Assembly (NCBI GenBank): GCA_047630175.1
Contig: JBLHVI010000086.1
Coordinates: 1-13,966 of the forward strand
Length of the DNA stretch: 13,966 nt
Reading direction: 5' to 3'
Source of the DNA: UBA4582 sp047630175
GTDB taxonomy: Bacteria > Pseudomonadota > Gammaproteobacteria > Pseudomonadales > Azotimanducaceae
The notes beneath the pieces are model-generated. The model was not told where the DNA came from. It worked only from the letters and a program-made list of their open reading frames with translations, and searched no databases. Shown piece by piece: positions 1 through 5,823 of this stretch; within the stretch, counting starts at the first letter, position 1, and every line of letters starts with the position of its first letter. The translations under genes and the position numbers were made by a program.

Positions 1-39
1 TCTGATGCTTTACTCTGATGCTTTACTCTGATGCTTTAT
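1..39. repeat. 13-bp tandem repeat, three copies, at the AraC gene start
   Basis: The unit TCTGATGCTTTAC occurs at 1-13 and 14-26, and again at 27-39 with its last base changed to T. The array may extend to the left of the window. Each copy contains an ATG (at 5, 18 and 31). Only the last opens the regulator frame. ATG 5 gives an 8-codon frame ending in TGA at 29-31, which overlaps ATG 31 (TGATG). ATG 18 gives a 7-codon frame ending at 39-41. The repeat is seen directly; any regulatory role is inference. Confidence 0.9.
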
Positions 40-1131
40 AACAACAGCCTCGATCGCCGTGCGGTGCCCATGCCTCAGGTCGCGGGTATGGTAAATAGTT
101 TGCAGCAGCGTGGCTTTCCACTGTCCCAGATATTGCATGGTATGGATCTTGATGAAGCCGAACTTTCGCTGCAAGACCTGCGAGTCAGCTACCGGCAACG
201 CATTCAGCAACTAGAAAATATGCTGGCACTGACCAGCGATTCAGGCGGTTGGCTAGACAGACCACACGAGGTCGCTATTTCAGATTTTGGATTGTTGGGC
301 TACGCAATGATGAGTAGCGCTACGCTTGAGCAGGCGATCCAAATAGCGGTGAAGTATCATAAAATGGGCGGGGCGTTATTCGATCTGAGTTTTTTTACGG
401 ACGCGGACGCCGGTCTGGGTGTACTACGCCTAGATCATTTACTGGCAGAGGGGCTGGTCAATCAGTTTGTAGTTGAAGACTTATTTATGGGTATTGCCCC
501 CCTCATCGCGCTGTTAACAGGTAAGCCATTTCAGCCGAGCGAGATTCTAGTGAATTACTTGAGACCTAGTTATGCCGATCGTTATGAGGCGGCGTATCAT
601 TGTCCAGTACTGTTTGATCAGGCGTATTGCGAGTATCGATTTAGCCTAAGTCTACTCAATCAGCCATTGGCTGAAGCAGACTCTAACACTGCCAAAATAT
701 GCGACGAGTCTTGTCGTAAAATTCTGAATCAGATGGAGAACGAGGCTGATATCGTTTCGCGTATTTGTCACTTATTAATCAGTACGCCGGGCGAATTCCC
801 CAAGCTTGACCAGATTGCAGAGAAGCTTTTTATCGGTACTCGAACACTGCGGCGGCGTTTAAGGAGTCTAGGGACTAGCTATCAAAAGATTCTTGATGAT
901 GTTAAAAAAGAGCTGGCAGTTGAGTATTTACAGACCACGAGTCTAAGTGTGCAGGAGATATCTGATCTGTTGGGTTACTCAGAGGTCACTAATTTTCGGC
1001 GCGCCTTTGTGAAGTGGGTGAGTCTGTCACCGTATCAATACCGCAAGCAATTAGCCGCCACCGAGGAGGTAAGTTGGTTGACTCGCGGCAATGACAGCAC
1101 AACACCACGGACAGGCATATTTGAGGTTTGA
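31..1131 (+). CDS. AraC-family transcriptional regulator (Arabinose_bd N-terminal domain plus AraC HTH)
   Basis: A cytoplasmic DNA-binding regulator of 366 residues, the usual length for the AraC subgroup with an Arabinose_bd-type effector domain (OruR-like). The N-terminal domain spans roughly residues 20-210 and carries the characteristic segment DFGLLGYAMMSSATLEQAI at about 85-103. The C-terminal double helix-turn-helix covers about 250-340. Its first HTH is around 257-280 (QIAEKLFIGTRTLRRRL), and the second contains the family signature LGYSEVTNFRRAFVKW followed by LSPYQYRK. An in-frame stop at 16-18 bounds the start. ATG 31 lies inside the third 13-bp repeat and has no clear Shine-Dalgarno, so ATG 70 is an alternative start. 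The effector and targets cannot be read from the sequence; the barrel protein gene 52 bp downstream is only a candidate target. Confidence 0.93.
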   Translation: MLYNNSLDRRAVPMPQVAGMVNSLQQRGFPLSQILHGMDLDEAELSLQDLRVSYRQRIQQLENMLALTSDSGGWLDRPHEVAISDFGLLGYAMMSSATLEQAIQIAVKYHKMGGALFDLSFFTDADAGLGVLRLDHLLAEGLVNQFVVEDLFMGIAPLIALLTGKPFQPSEILVNYLRPSYADRYEAAYHCPVLFDQAYCEYRFSLSLLNQPLAEADSNTAKICDESCRKILNQMENEADIVSRICHLLISTPGEFPKLDQIAEKLFIGTRTLRRRLRSLGTSYQKILDDVKKELAVEYLQTTSLSVQEISDLLGYSEVTNFRRAFVKWVSLSPYQYRKQLAATEEVSWLTRGNDSTTPRTGIFEV

Positions 1132-1134
1132 ATC

Positions 1135-1160
1135 TTGGCTGCTGTGGTAAGATTAGCCAA
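1135..1160 (+). terminator. Inverted repeat after the AraC gene, possible weak terminator
   Basis: TTGGCT (1135-1140) and AGCCAA (1155-1160) pair perfectly around a 14-nt loop, four bases after the regulator stop codon. A T/A-rich run (TATATTTTGTT, 1161-1171) follows. The stem is short and the loop long for an intrinsic terminator. An operator or chance match is also possible. Confidence 0.3.
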
Positions 1161-1183
1161 TATATTTTGTTGAAAGGATTATC

Positions 1184-1912
1184 ATGCGTCTAGCGTTATT
1201 AGTAGGGTTGTTGTTAGTTGGGACGTGTGCCCGAGCAGATTTTTTGGGTGTTTATACCGGTGCAGGTTATTGGAATGCGAACTTCAGCGGTGACGTCATC
1301 GCCGGCATATCGCTAGAGGACGAGCTCAATATAGACCGCAGTGGTAGTAGTTATATATACATTGCGTTCGAACATCCAATCCCACTGGTGCCTAATATAA
1401 AAGTGGCTCACACGACGTTGAAGGATTCGGCTACAGGCACTATAGACCAGAGCTTTACTTTCAACGGTGACGTATTCACGGCGAATCAGACTGTCACCAG
1501 CGAGGTTGATCTAACGCATACCGATGTGACGTTGTACTACGAGTTGCTGGATATTGGTATGGATCTCGATGTTGGTATTACCGGCAGATACTTTCAGGGA
1601 GGGGTCGCTGTTAACAGTAGTCGCGAAGATATTTCGGTACTGATACCGATGTTCTATGGTCGCGCTAAGTTTGCATTGCCGCTCACTGGCGCCTATTTTG
1701 GCGGTGATATCAATTATGCAAACTATAGTGGTAATCAAATTGCGGACTATGTGATCGCTGTGGGCTGGGAAGCGGAAAATTTTATTTTACCAGAAGTCGG
1801 CATAGAAGCAGGCTACCGATCATTTCGTGTTGATGCAGGTGCTGACGATCTGGACATTGCTATCGATGCCCAAGTTAACGGTATATTTGTCAATCTGACG
1901 GCCCACTTTTAG
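1184..1912 (+). CDS. TIGR04219-type outer membrane beta-barrel protein
   Basis: A 242-residue exported protein, probably a small outer-membrane beta-barrel. The signal peptide is clear: Arg2, a hydrophobic run at 3-13, and an ARA|D cleavage site after residue 18. The mature start DFLGVYTGAGYWNANFSGD matches what I recall of the TIGR04219 family of proteobacterial OMPs. The rest alternates hydrophobic and polar residues in strand-like segments and ends in Phe (LTAHF), the usual C-terminal signal for the BAM assembly machine. AAAGGA at 1173-1178 is well placed upstream of ATG 1184. The family has no firmly established function. It lies between the AraC regulator and the selenoprotein gene, separated by 52 and 100 bp, so co-transcription is uncertain. 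Confidence 0.8.
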   Translation: MRLALLVGLLLVGTCARADFLGVYTGAGYWNANFSGDVIAGISLEDELNIDRSGSSYIYIAFEHPIPLVPNIKVAHTTLKDSATGTIDQSFTFNGDVFTANQTVTSEVDLTHTDVTLYYELLDIGMDLDVGITGRYFQGGVAVNSSREDISVLIPMFYGRAKFALPLTGAYFGGDINYANYSGNQIADYVIAVGWEAENFILPEVGIEAGYRSFRVDAGADDLDIAIDAQVNGIFVNLTAHF

Positions 1913-1973
1913 TAAAATAGAACTAGCCTCAAGGCTTTGGTAAAAAGCATGCAGGTCAAAAATGCTAAATTCA

Positions 1974-1995
1974 TAGTGCCGGTTTTTAGGCACTA
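1974..1995 (+). promoter_or_regulatory. Perfect 7-bp inverted repeat just upstream of the selenoprotein RBS
   Basis: TAGTGCC (1974-1980) and GGCACTA (1989-1995) flank an 8-nt loop, GGTTTTTA. The element ends two bases before the AGGGAG ribosome-binding site. It could be a 5'-UTR hairpin, an operator half-site pair, or the end of the upstream transcript. There is no T-tract directly after the stem, which argues against a simple terminator. Confidence 0.4.
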
Positions 1996-1997
1996 GC

Positions 1998-2003
1998 AGG
2001 GAG
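1998..2003 (+). promoter_or_regulatory. Ribosome-binding site of the selenoprotein gene
   Basis: AGGGAG lies 9 nt before ATG 2013 and supports that start over the in-frame ATG at 2034. Confidence 0.6.
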
Positions 2004-2012
2004 TACTCTTGC

Positions 2013-2789
2013 ATGGTTGAACCTATTGAGTATATGCAACGGACGCGACGCTTTTATCAGGCCAAGGGTTTCGCACCCTACCAGTGGTCTCAGCATGCGA
2101 ATATTCCCTGGCAGCAACCCCGCAAAGCCTTAGGCGTGAGTCGTGTCGCGCTGATCTCCACCGCAGTGCCCGATGATACAATTCCCAAACCAGAGCGAGT
2201 TGCCACCAGTTGGACGTTGTCTGAAGCGCCAGTGAGTTTCGGTACGCAAGAACTCTCTTGGGACAAACAAACCACTAATACAAATGATCGACGCACGTAC
2301 TTCCCCCTTGAAGATTTACTCGATGCAGCGCGGTCGGGTTACATCGGAAGTGTCGCACCTCGGTTTCACTTTCTACCAACACACTTCAGCCAGCGCCGAA
2401 CCGAAGAGCATGATGGACCGGCCATTGCCAAAGCATGCCTTGATGATGAGGTTGATATCGCAATATTGGTACCTTTGTGACCCGTGTGTCATCAGTCCGT
2501 CAGTTTGGCGGCTCGAGTGCTTGAAAGCGCAGGTATTTGTACCGTGATCATCGGCGCGGCAATGGATATTGTTAACCACTGTGGCGTACCCCGGTTTGTT
2601 TACAACGATATGCCCCTTGGCAATCCGATGGGCAGACCCCTAGATCGCTCTATGCAGCGCCAAACCCTGCATCAGTCTCTTGATTTGGTGGCGTCAGCGA
2701 GTGGTCCAGTTATTGCCCGTACTGGATTCAGTTGGTCGTCGGATGATGCCTGGCGAGCTAACTTTATGCGCGTTGATGCCACCGATTGA
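2013..2789 (+). CDS. Selenoprotein of the glycine/sarcosine/betaine reductase B (GrdB/PrdB-like) family, Sec at TGA 2478-2480
   Basis: Reading through the in-frame TGA at 2478-2480 gives one 258-residue protein; stopping there would split it into a 155-residue piece and an orphan C-terminal part. Both sides belong to one family. The N-terminal half has FPLEDLLDAARSGYIGSVAPR and DDEVDIAILVPL. Directly after the TGA come PVCHQSVSLAARVLESAG and then DIVNHCGVPRF and PLGNPMGRP. The TGA is residue 156 in U-P-V-C, the UxxC redox motif of selenoprotein B and PrdB-type reductases. The clostridial enzymes act in Stickland amino-acid reduction. Relatives in aerobic proteobacteria have no settled substrate, so I infer only a cytoplasmic thiol/selenol oxidoreductase. 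A SECIS-like hairpin begins 14 nt after the TGA. The final stop is also TGA (2787-2789). Sec decoding requires selA, selB, selC and selD elsewhere in the genome. A nonsense mutation in a Cys-containing homologue is the alternative, but the motif position and hairpin make it unlikely. Confidence 0.87.
2494..2513 (+). promoter_or_regulatory. Candidate bacterial SECIS hairpin for Sec insertion
   Basis: Manual folding gives A2494-T2513 and G2495-C2512, an unpaired T2496, then CCGTC (2497-2501) paired with GGCGG (2507-2511, one U-G wobble). The apical loop is AGTTT (2502-2506). The loop lies 21 nt after the TGA and has G-U at its second and third positions. The single bulged U below the upper stem recalls the E. 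coli fdhF SECIS, where a bulged U and loop G-U contact SelB. This was folded by eye with no energy calculation. Confidence 0.68.
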
Positions 2790-2834
2790 CTGGATAAATC
2801 TTGGTGTCTAACAGAGATCGTTAATCTGAATAAT

Positions 2835-2851
2835 CGTCCTTTGGTAGGACG
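2835..2851 (+). other. Hairpin between the selenoprotein gene and the envelope operon
   Basis: CGTCCT (2835-2840) and AGGACG (2846-2851) pair perfectly around TTGGT. It is the only clear structure in the 147-bp gap 2790-2936. No T-run follows, so it is not a standard intrinsic terminator. I see no convincing sigma-70 promoter here, although the operon promoter should lie in or before this gap. Confidence 0.35.
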
Positions 2852-2936
2852 GGATTGCAAGTTTGTGCACCACGTCGCAATACCTTTGTGCCCGAGTCGA
2901 TACACTGACGAGCAAAGAAAGCGAGAGTGACAAAAC

Positions 2937-3578
2937 ATGAGCATGGCATTGCGAGGATTCTGGATCGTATTGTTACTGGCGGTAGGGGCTGTTGTCGTGG
3001 GTTTAGTCAAGCCTGCAGTAGCAGCGGTATCCACCAACGGTGAGGTGGTTCGAGCTACCGATAGTTCAGTGTTACACCACTCTGCGCCTGCATCTTTCGC
3101 AACTTCGCCTGCTAATGATCTGCTAGCAGAGCCCTTGTCGTCAAAACAGATGGAGGCGATCAAACAGTCAGCGTTGGACTTGAACCGTGAGTTATTGCTG
3201 TTAGAAGAAGCGCTGCTGTTTCCTGCCAGCTCGCAGGTAATGGTTTTCGTTTCGATGGATGTTGGTGAGTTTTTTGAGCTGGATGCCATTAAGCTGAAAA
3301 TCGATGGCAAGCTAGTAGCTAGCTATTTATATACGCCGGCTCAAACAAATGCGCTATATCGTGGTGGATATCAGCGTCTTTTTGTCGGCAACGTGAAAGC
3401 CGGAGATCATAAGATGACTGCCTTTTTTACTGGTCTCGGTCCACAGAACAGGCCTTTTCAGCGTGCTACCAGCCTGACCTTCAGCAAAGCCCAACGCGCC
3501 AACGCCATCGAATTGCGCATCATTGATTCAATAGAAAAGCAGCAGCCCGTGTTTGACAGTAAGCAATGGTTACTCTGA
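2937..3578 (+). CDS. Conserved exported protein, first gene of the ExbB/ExbD/TPR operon
   Basis: A 213-residue protein with an N-terminal signal sequence: hydrophobic run at 9-24 and an AVA|A cleavage site near 29-30. A variable Ser/Thr/Ala-rich linker runs to about residue 65. A helical stretch follows (about 68-93, ending NRELLLLEEALLFP). A beta-rich domain (about 98-185) contains VMVFVSMDVGEFFELD, KIDGKLVASYLYT, YRGGYQRLFVGNV and AGDHKMTAFFTG. I recognise this conserved pattern from proteins encoded beside ExbB/ExbD/TPR genes in other gammaproteobacteria, but know of no assigned function. A periplasmic accessory or structural subunit is inferred from export and linkage. GAGAG at 2923-2927 precedes ATG 2937; ATG 2943 is also possible. 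The next gene starts four bases after the stop codon. Confidence 0.82.
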   Translation: MSMALRGFWIVLLLAVGAVVVGLVKPAVAAVSTNGEVVRATDSSVLHHSAPASFATSPANDLLAEPLSSKQMEAIKQSALDLNRELLLLEEALLFPASSQVMVFVSMDVGEFFELDAIKLKIDGKLVASYLYTPAQTNALYRGGYQRLFVGNVKAGDHKMTAFFTGLGPQNRPFQRATSLTFSKAQRANAIELRIIDSIEKQQPVFDSKQWLL

Positions 3579-3582
3579 AGCG

Positions 3583-5823
3583 ATGGTTTTCATAAAGCAG
3601 GGTTATGCTAATTGGGCTATCGGTTGGTTGCTCGCCATTGCTTACAGTATGCACGGGGCAGTCGCTGAAGAGCACACTCTGTTGGAATCAGTTGACAACG
3701 GCACGGACGAAATTGCGCAAATTGAGCCAGCTTATTCTATAAGCGCAGACTCGTCTGTTGAACCGGGTCATAGGATAAAAACCCAACATAATGAAGAAGC
3801 TGTCTATCGAGAAGCCTTGTATCACTATTTTTTAAAAGATTATGGTGCTGCGTTCGACGTCCTTGGTCGGCACGCGACCAATATTTTTAAAAATGCGTCA
3901 ACAATCGAGGCATCGAGCCAAAGAATCCAACGTCTGACGGCTGGTGTAGCACTTGCTTATGGAATGCACGATATGGCGCGTAGTCGGTTGCTCTTGCTGG
4001 TTGCCGATCCGCAGCAGCGCGATGTAGCAAGCTACTATCTGGCATTACTCGCTTATCGCCAAGGGGATCTCGATCAAACGCTAAAGCATCTTGGTGCTAT
4101 GAATACGACACCACGGCAACTCATCGATGTCAGCGACGTGGCATTGTTGCGTGCCGATGTAGCGCTGCAGACTGATAACCCTGCATTAGCGGGTCTTGCT
4201 TTGGAGCAGTTGCCGATGGGGTCACGGGATTATCTGTTGACCGCGCTCAACATCGCGAACTACCACAGTCGAGAGGGCGATTTCATTCAGGCGCGCGAAT
4301 ACTATCGCAAGGTCGACTCCAGACAACAGAACAACCGCCGTTGGTTACAAGATTGGCAATGGCCGACCCCGGGTTGGCTAAAAAGTAATAATAGTCAGCG
4401 AATGTCTGGCTCTGCGGGTGTTGCATCCAATCGTAATGCAGCGGTTGAGGCGATGGTCTCGGCTGACTCGGTCCTTCAAGACCATGAATGGCTAATTAAC
4501 CGTGCCAGGCTAGCCGCAGGATATGCGGCCCTTGATGCAGGCCTTGCGAATGAGGCGGAGCAATGGTTGATGGCGGTTCCACAAAATAGTGTCGGAGCTC
4601 GTCAAGCTATTCTTGGCTATGGCTGGAGCCAGTACGAGCGCGGTAATTTTAACGGCGCCTTAGGCGCTTGGCTGACATTGTCGACTTCACCTCAAGTAGC
4701 AGGACAAGCAACTCCTCGGTTTTCTCCTCCGCTTGCTCCTCGCGTGTCCCCTCAAGACATGGAAGCAGGCCTAGGTGTGGCCCTTGTCTACGCCAAACTG
4801 TTAAGGCCCAGAATGGCGTTAGATCAATACCAGCGTCTCGTCACCGACTTAGATTTGCATCTTGCCAGTATTACCAGCTTATTGGTGGGTAATCGTTTGC
4901 TGGTTGATGATGCAGTTTCAATGCAACGTTACCTACATGATTGGCAGTCGAGCGACGCTTTTTCGTTGCAGATGGATCGTCGTTTGGCGCTGAATACGTT
5001 GGCTATTCAATCTCAGGTTTGGGTTGAAAAACTTGAAGTTTATACAACGGCCTTGCATGACAAGGGCCAACTTAGGCTGCAGCAGGCAGGGCTACTGACT
5101 CATGCAGGTTTCAATCAACGATTGAAAGATCTTGAACGAAAGCACCAATCACTTTCCTTGAAATTGGACCTTATTAAGGCGAACCAAGATATCGTCTCCG
5201 TGTCTTCGTCTGCACAATATAACCTCAGGCAGCGGGTCTTCAAGGCCAGAAGCGATTGGCAATCTCTAGTTGATACACGTGCTCGTTTGCTGCCCCGTGA
5301 GGCCTATAAGGCGGCTGTGGACGGCGCTGACGTCGAGTTTTTAGTACCATCGCTCGAACGATTGGATCAAACGGACAAAACGCTACAGCTGTATCAAGGG
5401 ATGTTGGATTGGAATGCCAGTGAAGGCTGGCATGATGCACTCTGGCAGTTAGAAAAGCGTCGGTCTCAGGCGGCAATAGCTTTGGCGGCTGCAAAGAAAC
5501 GTCAGGCGAATATTGCACATCTGCTAGAAGAATCCGCAGACATTACACCCCTTTTGGTGAAAATACAGACGCGACAGACCGAGCTGTTAGCGCAGCTCAA
5601 TCAGCTCAATGAGCACATCGTTACTATAAATACAGGATTACTCGCAGCACAAAGAGTGGCTTTGCTAGCTCAACAAAATGTCGTTAGATCACAGTTGGCA
5701 CGGATTCATTTCACTATGGGAACAGCCTATGATCAATCTTCACTGCAAGCCCTGCAACGCCTACCAAATCATGGTTCACTCGAAGTAAGTGAGTCAAACA
5801 ACGACCGTGTAGCGCAGCCATGA
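3583..5823 (+). CDS. Exported TPR / coiled-coil protein, component of the ExbB-ExbD envelope system
   Basis: A 746-residue periplasmic protein. I choose ATG 3583, just after the upstream stop, because it begins a good signal peptide (hydrophobic residues about 11-22, AVA|E cleavage after 28). An in-frame TTG at 3553 would add 10 residues and overlap the upstream gene. Helical hairpin repeats of TPR/Sel1 character fill roughly 70-400, for example YREALYHYFLKDYGAAFDVL, YYLALLAYRQGDLDQTLKHL and ILGYGWSQYERGNFNGALGA. The C-terminal third is predicted coiled coil at about 505-540 and 618-716, rich in Q, L, K and E. Such repeats usually hold protein partners, so a scaffold role in the periplasm is inferred. 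The stop overlaps the next start as ATGA. Residues about 370-390 are Pro/Ser-rich and encoded by a C/T-rich stretch (near 4710-4755). Confidence 0.86.
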   Translation: MVFIKQGYANWAIGWLLAIAYSMHGAVAEEHTLLESVDNGTDEIAQIEPAYSISADSSVEPGHRIKTQHNEEAVYREALYHYFLKDYGAAFDVLGRHATNIFKNASTIEASSQRIQRLTAGVALAYGMHDMARSRLLLLVADPQQRDVASYYLALLAYRQGDLDQTLKHLGAMNTTPRQLIDVSDVALLRADVALQTDNPALAGLALEQLPMGSRDYLLTALNIANYHSREGDFIQAREYYRKVDSRQQNNRRWLQDWQWPTPGWLKSNNSQRMSGSAGVASNRNAAVEAMVSADSVLQDHEWLINRARLAAGYAALDAGLANEAEQWLMAVPQNSVGARQAILGYGWSQYERGNFNGALGAWLTLSTSPQVAGQATPRFSPPLAPRVSPQDMEAGLGVALVYAKLLRPRMALDQYQRLVTDLDLHLASITSLLVGNRLLVDDAVSMQRYLHDWQSSDAFSLQMDRRLALNTLAIQSQVWVEKLEVYTTALHDKGQLRLQQAGLLTHAGFNQRLKDLERKHQSLSLKLDLIKANQDIVSVSSSAQYNLRQRVFKARSDWQSLVDTRARLLPREAYKAAVDGADVEFLVPSLERLDQTDKTLQLYQGMLDWNASEGWHDALWQLEKRRSQAAIALAAAKKRQANIAHLLEESADITPLLVKIQTRQTELLAQLNQLNEHIVTINTGLLAAQRVALLAQQNVVRSQLARIHFTMGTAYDQSSLQALQRLPNHGSLEVSESNNDRVAQP

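Noticed and set aside
1925..1936. Short stem AGCC-TCAA-GGCT after the barrel-protein gene as a terminator
   Set aside because: The four-base stem is too short and lacks a convincing T-tract.
2484..2789. A separate 101-codon gene starting at GTG 2484
   Set aside because: It is in the same frame as 2013-2480 and continues the same protein family from the residue after the TGA, with no RBS of its own. It is the C-terminal half of the selenoprotein.
2855..2883. Possible sigma-70 promoter (TTGCAA ... CAATAC) before the operon
   Set aside because: The -35-like hexamer is acceptable, but the -10 position is a poor match at any normal spacing.
2790..2930. Possible read-through of the second TGA (2787-2789) into a 46-codon open frame
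   Set aside because: The extension does not resemble the reductase family, no UxxC motif surrounds this TGA, and the protein already has a plausible C-terminus. I take it as the true stop.
2672..3310. 212-codon open frame on the minus strand
   Set aside because: It is Ser/Thr/Asn-rich with no recognisable domain and lies opposite the selenoprotein 3' end and the exported-protein gene, both of which have clear family features.
3553..3582. TTG start ten codons upstream for the TPR/coiled-coil protein
   Set aside because: It would overlap the preceding gene and spoil the signal peptide's short N-terminus. ATG 3583 directly follows the upstream stop.
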